Notes: a model not told the origin generated them from the sequence alone. Counted from the stretch's first letter, positions 8,659-17,691 are shown. The stretch is DNA of 64,000 nucleotides from Sphingobacterium griseoflavum (GCF_014653155.1 NZ_BNAF01000007.1:227340-291339); one strand, 5' to 3'. Numbers and translations are program-made.

Positions 8659-9127
8659 AAAGCGAGATTTGCCTTTTAATGCTCTCTTCCAATGAGATTA
8701 TCGTTTCTGTTCGCTGGATTCCAGTCAGCGCTTGTATATCCTCATTCAAAACTTTCCGTAAATGTGCCGTATCGCGGCAAACTATTTTAGCAAACATGCT
8801 ATATTGACCCGTACAATAGTGAAGTTCCACCACTTCCTTGATGGATTGTAGCTGCTTCACTGCATCGGAGTATTGGGATCCCTTCTCCAAGTATATACCC
8901 AAAAAGGCGGTGATGTCGAAACCGACCTTTTGCGGGTTAATTATTAGCTCTGATCCCTTAATTATCCCCAGTTCTTCCATCTTTTTCATCCTCACATGGA
9001 TGGTTCCTCCCGAAACTATTAGTTTTTTTGCTATTTCAGTGTATGGAATCGAGGCGTTTTCCATTAAAATGGATAAAATTTGAACGTCTAAATTGTCTAA
9101 ATCGTAATTTGAATACTTTTTGTCCAT
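8657..9127 (-). CDS. Lrp/AsnC family transcriptional regulator
   Basis: 156 residues, normal for the family. The N-terminal winged helix-turn-helix (about 9-68) has LDNLDVQILSILMENASIPYTEIAKKL, and the C-terminal RAM domain (about 75-150) contains AFLGIYLEKGSQY and the turn CTGQYSMFAKIVCRD that binds amino acids in relatives. It faces the arginine-proline operon tail to tail. A role in amino-acid control is likely from the family; that it controls the arg genes is a guess. The start ATG at 9127 is the only sensible one. Confidence 0.9.
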   Translation of the reverse strand: MDKKYSNYDLDNLDVQILSILMENASIPYTEIAKKLIVSGGTIHVRMKKMEELGIIKGSELIINPQKVGFDITAFLGIYLEKGSQYSDAVKQLQSIKEVVELHYCTGQYSMFAKIVCRDTAHLRKVLNEDIQALTGIQRTETIISLEESIKRQISL

Positions 9128-9192
9128 GTAAATGGTGGTTTGTTGTAAAAATACCTGATACTTTTTGTAAAATAAATAAAAATCAAATAAAA

Positions 9193-9224
9193 TTTGCAGA
9201 GAAATAGCATATATTTTATATTTG
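9193..9224 (+). promoter_or_regulatory. Promoter of a candidate small RNA
   Basis: TTTG at 9193-9196 and TATATTTG at 9217-9224 with a 20-bp spacer: an exact Bacteroidota promoter. No ORF follows; a strong terminator lies about 90-115 bp downstream. It is divergent from the Lrp gene. Confidence 0.6.
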
Positions 9225-9229
9225 TATTA

Positions 9230-9347
9230 ACAAAACGGAATAAAAAACAGAAGTTTTGTTAAAAAGGCATGTTACTTCCCTCAAAATAACATAGGTTTAT
9301 AATTGGTTAGCGTAGAAGCTCCTCGCCCGGGGAGCTTCTTCCTTTTT
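9230..9347 (+). ncRNA. Candidate small RNA or terminated leader
   Basis: Between an exact promoter and a strong hairpin-plus-T terminator lie about 118 nt without an ORF. Three stems are visible: TTAACAAAAC (9227-9236) with GTTTTGTTAA (9253-9262); ATGTTA with TAACAT around 9269-9292; and AGAAGCTCC (9314-9322) with GGAGCTTCT (9331-9339), followed by TCCTTTTTT. The last is an intrinsic terminator. The first stem overlaps the expected start site, so the RNA may begin a few bases earlier. Alternatively it is a terminated leader of the gene at 9586. No known RNA family is recognised. Confidence 0.45.
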
Positions 9348-9585
9348 TAAGGTCTGACCGATACATACCAATATGCCCTGAAAATTTATTTTTTTTGTAA
9401 AAATAGTAAGTATAATTGGAATACTATTTTGTTTTTTGTAACAAATCGTTCTTTTTTTATAAATGTTTTATTTCTGCAGTATTCCTCGCGTTTTTTTCCC
9501 AGAGCCAACTAAAACCCTTTTCCGCGGTAAACCAAAAACCTACATGCTTTTAACAAGGAATGTTATCTTTACTAAAAAGTTAGGG

Positions 9586-10629
9586 ATGGAAATGGACGAC
9601 GTAAAAATCTCAAGGAAGAAACCTATGTATCCAGTAGGGACTGGACTTGCAAAGTACCTGCGCCTCTATCAGCGAGATGCAAAGCTGCCAGTGGCCTATA
9701 AAGATCTATTAAATTTTTCGGAAACGGTGCCGGTAATGGATAAATATGGTCAGGATACCTTTTGGGAAACACCTCTGTACCCACCGCATGCAGTCGATCA
9801 GTTGTATGAAGGACTTAAAGTAGTATACGCAATTTTAAAAGCATCGGGCAATATCCGTATCGTAGAGCATAAAATTATCGATCGAATCGAGTATTGTGCA
9901 TTTGGCAATACGCGACCGTTCCGGATTCGCATTATTAATAGATTGAACGATGTATATGATTATTTTTATATCAAGCAAGCGGATGCATCGCGCATCTATG
10001 GCCTGGAACTTGAAGAAATTCTATCGCCCAACCAGGTAAATTATCTTGTCGATAGGGAAACGTTGGTAGAGGAACATATCGTCGGGATTCCCGGCGATGT
10101 CTTCAGCAAGAGCAATATAATAAATCCGGATTATAATCAAACACGCATCGCCAAAGAATTTGTGAAATTCAACGAGCGGTGTATCATCTCCCTTTTAGGA
10201 GATATGCGCGCCTACAACTTCGTCATGCAGATAACACCGGATTTCGATGACTTCCAGTTTCGTATCCGTGCGATAGATTTCGATCAGCAATTTTACGAAG
10301 GTAATTCGAAAGTCTATATGCCGCAGTATTTCAAGGAGAATCTTCCTTATGTCAAATTAGCGATGAACCACCTCAACGAAAAGACAGTGCTGCAATACCA
10401 GCAGGAAGAGCGATCTTCCATTGTACATCGCGTACGAAGCGAACGTCACCGTATCAAGGATTTACGCGATGCCTCACAGCTGCAACAGTTGTCCACGAAA
10501 GAGAATATTATGCAGTTGCGGGAGGGATATGCGCTATTCTATGAAAATGAAGCGTATTATAAATGTAGAAGCATGACCGATATTGTTGAGCTGAATGTCA
10601 AAAATGTTATTCGGCAGGTTAAACTCTAG
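9586..10629 (+). CDS. Uncharacterised protein
   Basis: 347 residues from ATG 9586; an ATG two codons later (9592) is equally possible. The frame is open back to 9463, but the extra N-terminus is an unlikely mix of Phe, Pro and basic residues, so the internal start is preferred. No signal peptide or membrane segment. The chain is mixed alpha/beta with a DFDQQF segment after FQFRIRAI and a GDMRAYNFVMQ segment, recalling the fold of aminoglycoside-type kinases, but I see no convincing kinase catalytic set. A basic helical stretch (RSERHRIKDLRDASQ) lies near the end. It overlaps the convergent ruvC by 4 bp. I do not recognise the family. Confidence 0.75.
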   Translation: MEMDDVKISRKKPMYPVGTGLAKYLRLYQRDAKLPVAYKDLLNFSETVPVMDKYGQDTFWETPLYPPHAVDQLYEGLKVVYAILKASGNIRIVEHKIIDRIEYCAFGNTRPFRIRIINRLNDVYDYFYIKQADASRIYGLELEEILSPNQVNYLVDRETLVEEHIVGIPGDVFSKSNIINPDYNQTRIAKEFVKFNERCIISLLGDMRAYNFVMQITPDFDDFQFRIRAIDFDQQFYEGNSKVYMPQYFKENLPYVKLAMNHLNEKTVLQYQQEERSSIVHRVRSERHRIKDLRDASQLQQLSTKENIMQLREGYALFYENEAYYKCRSMTDIVELNVKNVIRQVKL

Positions 10630-11189
10630 CGAATCCGTTTCTCATTGTCTTTGACAAAGGCCGACCAACCGCTGTAGCTTTTGCTCCCTGGGGCGAAATT
10701 TTGTTGAAAAGCATGGCACACGGCCACCGCTAGCCCATCGGTAGCATCTAGAAATTCGGGCGTCTCGTCAAATTTGAGAATAGTTTTCAGCATAGCCGCG
10801 ACCTGTTCTTTGCTGGCGTTGCCACTCCCGGTTACTGCTTGCTTTATCTTTCTCGGGGAATACTCAAAAATAGGTATGTCAAAATTCAAGGCTGCCGCCA
10901 TGGCCACTCCCTGTGCGCGACCTAGTTTAAGCATAACCTGTACATTTTTTCCGTAAAAAGGAGCTTCCAACGCTACGCAATCTGGTTTATATTCTTGAAC
11001 AAGTGCTGCGGTCTTTTTGAAGATGCGCTGCAGTTTTAGTCCATGGTCCTCCAAATGTCCCAATTTGATCACCCCAAGTGATATGAGGCTGACTTGCTGT
11101 CCCACTTGCTTGACAATCCCATAACCTAGTACAACCGTTCCCGGGTCAATTCCCAATATAATCCGCTCTTTTGCCTTTTCTCGTTGCAT
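10626..11189 (-). CDS. ruvC: Holliday junction resolvase RuvC
   Basis: Cleaves Holliday junctions after branch migration by RuvAB. 187 residues. The four catalytic carboxylates are visible: D15 in LGIDPGT, E75 in VALEAPFYGKN, D148 and D151 in LDATDGLAVA, with H159 next to them. The sequence KQAVTGSGNASKEQV (about 116-130) is the DNA-contacting loop. It is convergent with the gene at 9586 and overlaps its last codons by 4 bp. ruvA and ruvB are not in the window. Confidence 0.95.
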   Translation of the reverse strand: MQREKAKERIILGIDPGTVVLGYGIVKQVGQQVSLISLGVIKLGHLEDHGLKLQRIFKKTAALVQEYKPDCVALEAPFYGKNVQVMLKLGRAQGVAMAAALNFDIPIFEYSPRKIKQAVTGSGNASKEQVAAMLKTILKFDETPEFLDATDGLAVAVCHAFQQNFAPGSKSYSGWSAFVKDNEKRIR

Positions 11190-11337
11190 AACCGCAATAT
11201 TACAATTTTATAAGCAAAATTCATCCCGCTGTCTTGTAAAACGATGCTGTGCCCATCTTTTCTTGCTGGTCTTAATCGACTATGTTAACGTAACATGTCA
11301 TCAAAATTTAGTAACATTGTGCTTTTATTTGGATTCG

Positions 11338-12312
11338 TTGACAAAAAAGCAGAAAAAATATTTAAACCTCCTGATCAAGCTTGCCATCGTGGCAATGGCT
11401 TGCTGGTTTATTGTCACCAAGGTTCACAACCAGAAAAACCTTCGCGAATTTCAGGCACTATTGGATGGTGTAGATCAATGGGCTGCTCGCACGACAGCCC
11501 TCGTTATCGTGCTAATGATGTTAATGAATTGGGCCATTGAGGTGGTAAAGTGGAAGTACCTGAGTCGAAGCATCGAGGAAATAAGCTGGTGGAAAGCTAC
11601 ACAATCTGTTTTCTGTGGACTTACCTGGGCGATCTTTACGCCCAATAGAATCGGGGAGTATGGTGGTCGAATTATGCTGTTGAAACCTGAAAACAGGGCT
11701 TCGGGAGCAGTGGCGATGGGCGTTGGCTTATTCGCGCAGCTCGTGCTTACCAGCGTTTTTGGAGCCTTGAGTATCGCATGGTTTGTCGCTACCTACCTTC
11801 CAACACCTGATTCCGTGCAGTTTGGCGTATGGCTCTTGGCGATCATATATGCTGCTGCCTTCCTTGTGCTTTATTTCAATGTGCACTGGATAGAGAGCTT
11901 GATCGGGCGCTTTCGTTTCCTGAAAAATATTAAGACAGTTTTCGCTATCTTGGAAGATTTCAGCTCGCGTCAGCTTTGGCATGTTTTATTGTTGTCATCG
12001 GCAAGGTTTACGATTTTTACTTCACAGTATATCGTGCTGATGCTCGTCTTCCTTCCTGGGATGCCATACACGGCTATGATACTAATGATCTTTATTTTGT
12101 TCTTTATCCAATCTGCCCTTCCTTCACTCGATATATTCGATTTCAGTGTACGCAGCTTTGTAGCCAGCAATCTATATAGTTATATAACCACGCAGGAGAT
12201 CGCCGTTATGGCTATCGTTTCCTGCATCTGGTTCGTCAACCTGATCCTCCCTGCTATCGTAGGATCTATTTTCGTCTTTAATGTTAATTATGTCAATAGC
12301 AACAAGTCTTGA
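11338..12312 (+). CDS. Flippase-like integral membrane protein (UPF0104/LPTD type)
   Basis: About 324 residues and seven to eight hydrophobic segments, with the family motif LTWAIFTPNRIGEYGGR (start of the conserved loop) and an internal AMGVGLFAQLV. This family contains the membrane domain of lysyl-phosphatidylglycerol synthase and AglD-like proteins; members are thought to move lipid-linked groups, but for most the substrate is unknown. The frame is open back to 11263 without an ATG. TTG at 11338 gives MTKKQKKYLNLL, which is the usual kind of N-terminus, so this start is inferred. Its end overlaps the glycosyltransferase gene, suggesting joint work on a lipid-linked glycan. Confidence 0.8.
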   Translation: MTKKQKKYLNLLIKLAIVAMACWFIVTKVHNQKNLREFQALLDGVDQWAARTTALVIVLMMLMNWAIEVVKWKYLSRSIEEISWWKATQSVFCGLTWAIFTPNRIGEYGGRIMLLKPENRASGAVAMGVGLFAQLVLTSVFGALSIAWFVATYLPTPDSVQFGVWLLAIIYAAAFLVLYFNVHWIESLIGRFRFLKNIKTVFAILEDFSSRQLWHVLLLSSARFTIFTSQYIVLMLVFLPGMPYTAMILMIFILFFIQSALPSLDIFDFSVRSFVASNLYSYITTQEIAVMAIVSCIWFVNLILPAIVGSIFVFNVNYVNSNKS

Positions 12313-13435
12313 TGTGTTCCTGATCGTCATGACCATCGTGTATACGTTTTTAGTGCTGTATATGCGAAGGGGTTGGAACCGTATTCCTGCGTTCACACCG
12401 GAGTCTGCCGGACATATCTTCAAGCGTAAGGTATCTGTATTGATCGCGGCACGGAATGAAGAAGAAAATATTGCACGTACGCTTGATTGTATGGTCTCTC
12501 AAGATTTCCCCAAAGAGTACATGGAAATTATTATTGTAGATGATCATTCTACAGATGCTACCGCGGATATCGTCCATGCTTATCGTGATCGAGGGGTGAA
12601 ATTGATCCGGCTGCAGGAAGGTGATACATTAAATTCCTATAAGAAATTGGCGATAAGTCGCGCCATAGCGGCCGCGACTGGAGAAATTATCGTAACAACG
12701 GACGCGGATTGCCGGATGGGGGTGCACTGGCTCTCGACCGTTATCGCCTATTTCGAAAGAACGAATGCCATGATGCTCTCTTCCCCTGTCGTATATTCGG
12801 AAGAAAAAAGCTATTTTGAAAAGCTGCAGACATTAGAGTTTCTGTATCTTATTGGTCTAGGCGCGGCAGGTATTGGCAATGGAAAACCGACAACTTGCAA
12901 CGGGGCAAATTTAGCCTATCGACGGGATGTTTTTTATGCAATGGGTGGTTTCAGTGGTATTGATGATCTTGCTTCGGGGGATGACGAGCTTTTCCTGCAC
13001 AAAGTAGCGGAACGCCACGCCGATAAGATCCGTTTTTGCAAGTCGACAGATGTTGTGGTATATACGGATGCAAAGCCGACTTTGGCTGGATTTATTAGCC
13101 AGCGTCGGCGTTGGGCTTCCAAGAGTACCAAATATAGGGACAAGCGGGTGGTTCTGCTTGGTGTAAGTGTTTGGCTCTTCAACCTGGCGTTGCTAGCAAG
13201 TGCCATACATTTTTTTCTAGACCTACCCAACTTACATGTGCTGTTTTTAGTTGCTTTTGGGCTGAAGGTCATAGCCGAATTGGCTTTTATTTACCCGCTT
13301 TGTGCATTCGCACGTCGTCGGACATTGCTCTTTAGTCTGCCCTTTTTGTCATTTGTCCATTCCTTGTACCTCATTTATATTGGCATTGCCGGTAACGTCG
13401 GAAAATACAATTGGAAAGATAGAAAGGTCAATTAG
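12281..13435 (+). CDS. Family 2 glycosyltransferase, membrane-bound
   Basis: 384 residues. TM segment at about 8-27; GT-A catalytic domain with VSVLIAARNEEENI (51-64), D87-D88 in IVDDHSTD and D141-A-D143 in TTDADC for the nucleotide sugar and metal, GDDE at 233-236 and QRRRW at 274-278, the set found in processive or polyprenyl-linked GT2 enzymes. Two or three TM segments follow (about 290-375). The gene overlaps the flippase-like gene by 32 bp (23 bp if ATG 12290 is used), so the two are coupled. Donor and acceptor are not known. Ends 4 bp inside the convergent plsC. Confidence 0.88.
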   Translation: MLIMSIATSLDVFLIVMTIVYTFLVLYMRRGWNRIPAFTPESAGHIFKRKVSVLIAARNEEENIARTLDCMVSQDFPKEYMEIIIVDDHSTDATADIVHAYRDRGVKLIRLQEGDTLNSYKKLAISRAIAAATGEIIVTTDADCRMGVHWLSTVIAYFERTNAMMLSSPVVYSEEKSYFEKLQTLEFLYLIGLGAAGIGNGKPTTCNGANLAYRRDVFYAMGGFSGIDDLASGDDELFLHKVAERHADKIRFCKSTDVVVYTDAKPTLAGFISQRRRWASKSTKYRDKRVVLLGVSVWLFNLALLASAIHFFLDLPNLHVLFLVAFGLKVIAELAFIYPLCAFARRRTLLFSLPFLSFVHSLYLIYIGIAGNVGKYNWKDRKVN

Positions 13436-14172
13436 TTGCCTTCCACCTTTTTCTTGATAATCTCTTCCACTTTTTTTACGACTTCTTCTGCATTCATACC
13501 TGTGGTGTCGATAGGATCTAGTACCTCCCAACTCATGGATGTAAATGGTCTTAAGGGGAACATTCCATATTCAACCATTCGATAGGATCCGTTGATGGCG
13601 ATAGGGACAACCAATGCATCTGGAACTTTTTTTAACAACGTGGCAATGCCTCCTATAGAGAAAGGCTTCATCTTACCCGTTTTGGTGCGTGTGCCCTCCG
13701 GAAATATGAAGGTGGACCAACCCTTAGCTTTCATGTTCATTGCTAATTTTAGTATTTCCGATATAGATTGCTTCGGGTCCTTGCGATCAATATTTGCAGC
13801 TCCGCCGTGGAGCAGATTGAACGATATGCTGGGGATGCCTGCCTGAGCCAATTCTATTTTAGAAATGAACTTTCCATGAAACCTCCTTAAAAAGAAAATC
13901 AAAGGGGGGATATCGAAGGTGCTCTGATGGTTTGCAACAAATATAACTGGTCTGCCCGTCGGAATAGTTTCGTTGTCAATAAAAGAGGTACGGTTAAATA
14001 AGGTATAGTTGCAAGCCACAAGCAAACCGTTTAACATATCTACACTTTTTTTATGCGCTTGGTAACCGCCCAGTTTTAGACATAACCATTGTATGGGATG
14101 AAATAAGATAAGCGACAGCGAAAAACTGAAATAAAAAATGGGGGTAAGTATAAATCCGATTAATTTTCTCAT
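13432..14172 (-). CDS. plsC: 1-acyl-sn-glycerol-3-phosphate acyltransferase
   Basis: Makes phosphatidic acid from lysophosphatidic acid. 246 residues. An N-terminal hydrophobic segment (about 5-25) anchors it to the inner membrane. The acyltransferase box is H82-x4-D87 in VANHQSTFDIP, and FPEGTR at 157-162 binds the glycerol phosphate. The gene is single, convergent with the glycosyltransferase (4-bp overlap of the stops). Related acyltransferases act on ornithine or other lipids, so the exact acceptor is inferred. Confidence 0.9.
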   Translation of the reverse strand: MRKLIGFILTPIFYFSFSLSLILFHPIQWLCLKLGGYQAHKKSVDMLNGLLVACNYTLFNRTSFIDNETIPTGRPVIFVANHQSTFDIPPLIFFLRRFHGKFISKIELAQAGIPSISFNLLHGGAANIDRKDPKQSISEILKLAMNMKAKGWSTFIFPEGTRTKTGKMKPFSIGGIATLLKKVPDALVVPIAINGSYRMVEYGMFPLRPFTSMSWEVLDPIDTTGMNAEEVVKKVEEIIKKKVEGN

Positions 14173-14299
14173 GCTTAAAAATTTTGCAAATATACAATTA
14201 TTACGGTGAAACTGCAGGGCTCTTCAATATGTCCTGTTACGGAATGTTCCTAAAATTGGTCGACATTTTGCTATCTAAAGCAATATAGATTTGATTTTG

Positions 14300-15652
14300 A
14301 TGAGGCATTTTTTAGTATCGTTAGTTTTGATGTTCCAATCCTGCTTAGGTTTTGCTCAGGGCATGGAGGGCAGCTGGAAAGGATTGTTGTCCATTCAAGG
14401 AGCAACACTGCCGATCGTTTTCCATATCAAGAAGAATGACATGGGCGAATGGTCAGGTGAGATGCAGCGTGCTAGACAACCGACGTCGAAATTGATTTTT
14501 GACAAAGTGCTTGTGCAGCATGATTCGTTATATGTGAGGGCTTCCGCTATCGAGTTCTTTTTTCGGGGAAAGCTTGCCGCTGGAAAACTACGAGGCGTTG
14601 TTCAACAGCAAAATAAACGGTTGCCACTGGTTTTGGAGCCTTTTGAACCAGCAATTCAACGGCGTCCCCAATTGCCGCAGCCGCCTTACCCATATGATAC
14701 TTTGGACGTATCTTTCGGCAACGGATTCGACGCGGTGCAGCTGGCGGGTACGCTATCGTTCCCTAAAGCGCACGGCAAACATCCGGCAGTAGTGCTGATT
14801 ACCGGAAGTGGTCCACAAGACCGGAATGAAACGATGGAGGGGCACCAGCCCTTTAAGCTGATTGCAGACTACCTCACCAAAAAAGGTGTCGTTGTGTTAC
14901 GTTACGATGAGCGGGGCGTTGGCAAGTCGACAGGCAACTATGTGCAGAGTACCATAGGCGATTTCAGCAGAGACGCACTAGGAGCATTAAGCTTTGTAAA
15001 AAAGCAAAAGCAAGTAGATTCCTCTCGTGTAGGGATCATTGGGCATAGCGAGGGCGGGCTGATCGCTGCTCTGTTGGCTGGACAAAGAGCGGAGAACATT
15101 GACTTCATCGCCTTGCTGGCCCCGCCGGCTATCCCTATCGATTCGTTGATGCTACTGCAAGCCTATGAGTTGGGACGCATACAAGGAATGAATGACAAAC
15201 AGCTAGAGCAGGCTAAAGCGATAAACAGGCGTAATTTTGCCATCGTCAAAGGACAGCTGTCCGACCAGCAGGCATATACGGAAATTATAGCGAATGTTTC
15301 GCTCATTTTGGGGCATTTGACAGCTTCGCAAGAAGACGAATTCAAAATGATGCTGCTGCCAAGTTACCGCTATTTTATGCGTATTGATCCCGTTCCGTTT
15401 ATCGAAAAAATAGACGTGCCGGTCTTTGCAGCTTTTGGTACCAAAGATTTACAGGTACCCTTTGCGCCAAATCTAGAAAGCCTGACCGATCACCTTCCCA
15501 ACCGAAAGGATCATTTTCTGAAAGCCTATGAGGGATTGAACCATCTTTTCCAACAGGCTAAGACAGGGTCGCCACAGGAGTATGCGGAAATTGAAGAAAC
15601 TTTCAACGAGCAGGTACTCCATGATTTGTCTGATTGGATCAATGAACGATGA
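14300..15652 (+). CDS. Exported alpha/beta hydrolase
   Basis: 450 residues from ATG 14300; an in-frame TTG at 14291 is less likely because the ATG gives a clean signal peptide (about 1-20, ending GFAQG). Residues 22-120 form a beta-rich N-terminal domain starting EGSWKGLL. The hydrolase domain follows with GSGPQDRNE, nucleophile S250 in IIGHSEGG, D383 in FGTKDLQVP and H415 in EGLNHLF. This arrangement is typical of periplasmic esterases or peptidase-like hydrolases in Bacteroidota whose natural substrates are unknown. No terminator is obvious before the convergent SDR gene. Confidence 0.86.
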   Translation: MRHFLVSLVLMFQSCLGFAQGMEGSWKGLLSIQGATLPIVFHIKKNDMGEWSGEMQRARQPTSKLIFDKVLVQHDSLYVRASAIEFFFRGKLAAGKLRGVVQQQNKRLPLVLEPFEPAIQRRPQLPQPPYPYDTLDVSFGNGFDAVQLAGTLSFPKAHGKHPAVVLITGSGPQDRNETMEGHQPFKLIADYLTKKGVVVLRYDERGVGKSTGNYVQSTIGDFSRDALGALSFVKKQKQVDSSRVGIIGHSEGGLIAALLAGQRAENIDFIALLAPPAIPIDSLMLLQAYELGRIQGMNDKQLEQAKAINRRNFAIVKGQLSDQQAYTEIIANVSLILGHLTASQEDEFKMMLLPSYRYFMRIDPVPFIEKIDVPVFAAFGTKDLQVPFAPNLESLTDHLPNRKDHFLKAYEGLNHLFQQAKTGSPQEYAEIEETFNEQVLHDLSDWINER

Positions 15653-15685
15653 TCCAATCAGACGGATTGGGGCGTATGCACCGTG

Positions 15686-16396
15686 TTATGGCGTGTTTGT
15701 GGCTACGGGCAGTATTTTTCCGTTATAATATTTGTGTCCGTTTTGTGCAAATTCGGCCACATAGCGGCCCATTTCAAAGGCTAGCACAGCTGCTTCTGCA
15801 CCGGGAAAGGCGGCTTCAAACATTTCCGTTTGTGCCGAGCCCAATGCTAAACAGTTTACTTTTATTCCCTGCGGCTTGAGCTCTTCTGCTAAGCATTCGG
15901 TCAGAATGCTCAATGCTCCTTTGCTGGCCGAATAGGCAGACAAGCCACTAAACTTGGAAGATCCCTGGTATCCCCCCATGCTGCCGATATTGACGATATG
16001 GCTCCCTTCGTGCATGTAGGGAACAAGGTGCTGGATCATGTTTACCTGACCCAATAAGTTTGTTTGAAAAACCTGTGCAAAATCCTGCAAACTAGTTTCC
16101 AGAAAAGGCTTATTGATCAGTAAACCCGCGTTATTGATAAGGATGTCTATTTTGTCAAACTTGGAGGTGATGAAGGGTATTAATGCATCGGGATAATTGT
16201 CGTAAGCGATATCAAATTGTGCTGGATACAGCTTGCCGCCATCGTGGTTGAGGGATGTTGCTATCTCGTGCAGTTTTCTCAGCTTATCTGCCGAACGTGC
16301 CAGCGCGATTACCTTGTTTGCTTTGTTTGCCGTTAAATCCAGTACGGCTTCAAAACCAATGCCGCTACTGGCACCGGTGATAACGATATTTGCCAT
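15686..16396 (-). CDS. Short-chain dehydrogenase/reductase
   Basis: 236 residues, classical SDR. TGASSGIG (7-14) binds the dinucleotide, NNAG at 88-91, catalytic Ser in NIGSMGGYQG (about 139), and Y155-x3-K159 in YSASK. R34 after the second strand (ALARS) points to NADP(H). Last gene of a three-gene minus-strand unit (17671 to 15686); the flippase-like gene ends 5 bp upstream. Substrate cannot be told from sequence. Confidence 0.9.
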   Translation of the reverse strand: MANIVITGASSGIGFEAVLDLTANKANKVIALARSADKLRKLHEIATSLNHDGGKLYPAQFDIAYDNYPDALIPFITSKFDKIDILINNAGLLINKPFLETSLQDFAQVFQTNLLGQVNMIQHLVPYMHEGSHIVNIGSMGGYQGSSKFSGLSAYSASKGALSILTECLAEELKPQGIKVNCLALGSAQTEMFEAAFPGAEAAVLAFEMGRYVAEFAQNGHKYYNGKILPVATNTP

Positions 16397-16401
16397 GGTT
16401 C

Positions 16402-17316
16402 TTATTCTTCTTTTTCTAATTCTTGCTCGACCTCATTGGCCGTAGGCAGTTTGTTGGCTCCGAGCCGCTGCGGCCGGAAGATATAATAAATGCCCGAGGA
16501 TGCCACCGTGAGCGAAATCATGTAAAAAATTAAGCTGATGAGTACGGCAAGGTGCCCATCTAATTGAAAATATTCTGCACCAAACGTCATTAAAGATTCG
16601 CGTAGCCCTACACCGCCGAGTATGGAAGGCACAATTGCGACAAGTGATGACAGTAAAAATAAAAGCAGATAGGGCGAAAATTTGCCGCCAAAATTAAGGG
16701 CGTATAAGATGCTGATGGCGCTCAGCGTTTGTAGGCCTTGCACAGCCAGCGCTTTCAGATGCGTAATGACAAACTTCGATAGGAATGGCTTGAAAAATAG
16801 CTTAAGGAAGTATATATAAGTAACCGTACCTATGGATAAAAGGCTTATCGTAAAGCTGTTAGGAATGGCGAGACGTGGCATGAAAATAACCAGGCATCCC
16901 GTTATCATACTGAGCGCCCATAGTCCACTCAGTCGATCGAAGAAAACTGCGCTCAATACTTGTCGCCCCTTTATGGGATAATTCTTTTTCAGGAAATAGA
17001 TCTTGTAGCCATCGCCACCAATACCTCCTGGGAGAAAGAAGTTATAGAGCAAGCCCAACTGGTAAAGGCGGAAATTGTAACGTTCGCTGAGGTTCAGGCC
17101 GATGACGGATAAAAAGCTTTTCAATCTAGAAGATGCTACCACTTGCGAGCAGGTATAGCATAATAAAGCCGCAAACAAATAGATGTAATTACAGTTTTGG
17201 AGTGCGTCTCGCAAATCTTGGAAGGAGATTTTATTCGAAACCCAATAAAGCGCGCTAAGGGTAATGAGGACTTTACCTATATTTTTGAGGATGGACCAAT
17301 AGCTTTTTTTGTTCAT
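16402..17316 (-). CDS. Second flippase-like integral membrane protein (UPF0104/LPTD type)
   Basis: 304 residues with about eight hydrophobic segments. LLYNFFLPGGIGGDGYK and IVPSILGGVGLRE are the family's conserved loops, clearer here than in the protein at 11338. The cytoplasmic tail ends in a run of glutamates. The family moves or stabilises lipid-linked head groups in the few cases studied. It is 5 bp upstream of an SDR gene and 37 bp downstream of a small membrane protein gene, in one probable operon. Two paralogues within 6 kb suggest separate lipid substrates. Confidence 0.85.
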   Translation of the reverse strand: MNKKSYWSILKNIGKVLITLSALYWVSNKISFQDLRDALQNCNYIYLFAALLCYTCSQVVASSRLKSFLSVIGLNLSERYNFRLYQLGLLYNFFLPGGIGGDGYKIYFLKKNYPIKGRQVLSAVFFDRLSGLWALSMITGCLVIFMPRLAIPNSFTISLLSIGTVTYIYFLKLFFKPFLSKFVITHLKALAVQGLQTLSAISILYALNFGGKFSPYLLLFLLSSLVAIVPSILGGVGLRESLMTFGAEYFQLDGHLAVLISLIFYMISLTVASSGIYYIFRPQRLGANKLPTANEVEQELEKEE

Positions 17317-17353
17317 GAATGCTGCTTCGTATGATATGGCGGATTAAGTTCAA

Positions 17354-17671
17354 CTAATTAAAAATGGACAGTACTTTTATGGAAAACATAATCAGGTAAA
17401 GACAAAGGAAAATCCCGGATAGGGCCAATAGCCAGTTCCATTCCAATTTAGCGTATTTTTCGCGAAGAACTGTGATGAGGAGTACTAGGAAGGATAGCAA
17501 GAGCAAGATGGGGGCTACGATGGACCACACATTCGTAAAGGATACCTGCGAAGCCATCGACTTGGGGTGGGTAAAGTATAGGATAACGGGGAGCGCAATA
17601 AGGATCACCACTATACGAAGGACCGCTTTGGCGGCAATTTTGCTTATGGTATGATTTTTGGATGAAGTCAT
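17354..17671 (-). CDS. Small membrane protein of unknown function
   Basis: 105 residues with three hydrophobic segments (about 16-33, 46-66 and 78-100) and a short basic cytoplasmic N-terminus. I do not recognise a family. It is the first gene of a minus-strand unit with a flippase-like protein and an SDR, so it may belong to the same envelope function. Its start region overlaps the promoter of the divergent lipoprotein gene. Confidence 0.65.
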   Translation of the reverse strand: MTSSKNHTISKIAAKAVLRIVVILIALPVILYFTHPKSMASQVSFTNVWSIVAPILLLLSFLVLLITVLREKYAKLEWNWLLALSGIFLCLYLIMFSIKVLSIFN

Positions 17672-17691
17672 CAGCGCAATTTTTATATTTG
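17657..17691 (+). promoter_or_regulatory. Promoter of the lipocalin-like lipoprotein gene
   Basis: TTTG at 17657-17660 and TATATTTG at 17684-17691, spacer 23 bp. Start site expected near 17697, giving a leader of about 33 nt. The upstream half overlaps the first codons of the divergent membrane protein. Confidence 0.6.

Noticed and set aside
9463..9585. N-terminal extension of the unknown gene at 9586
   Set aside because: Odd composition and weaker starts; the frame being open here is probably chance in an AT-rich region.
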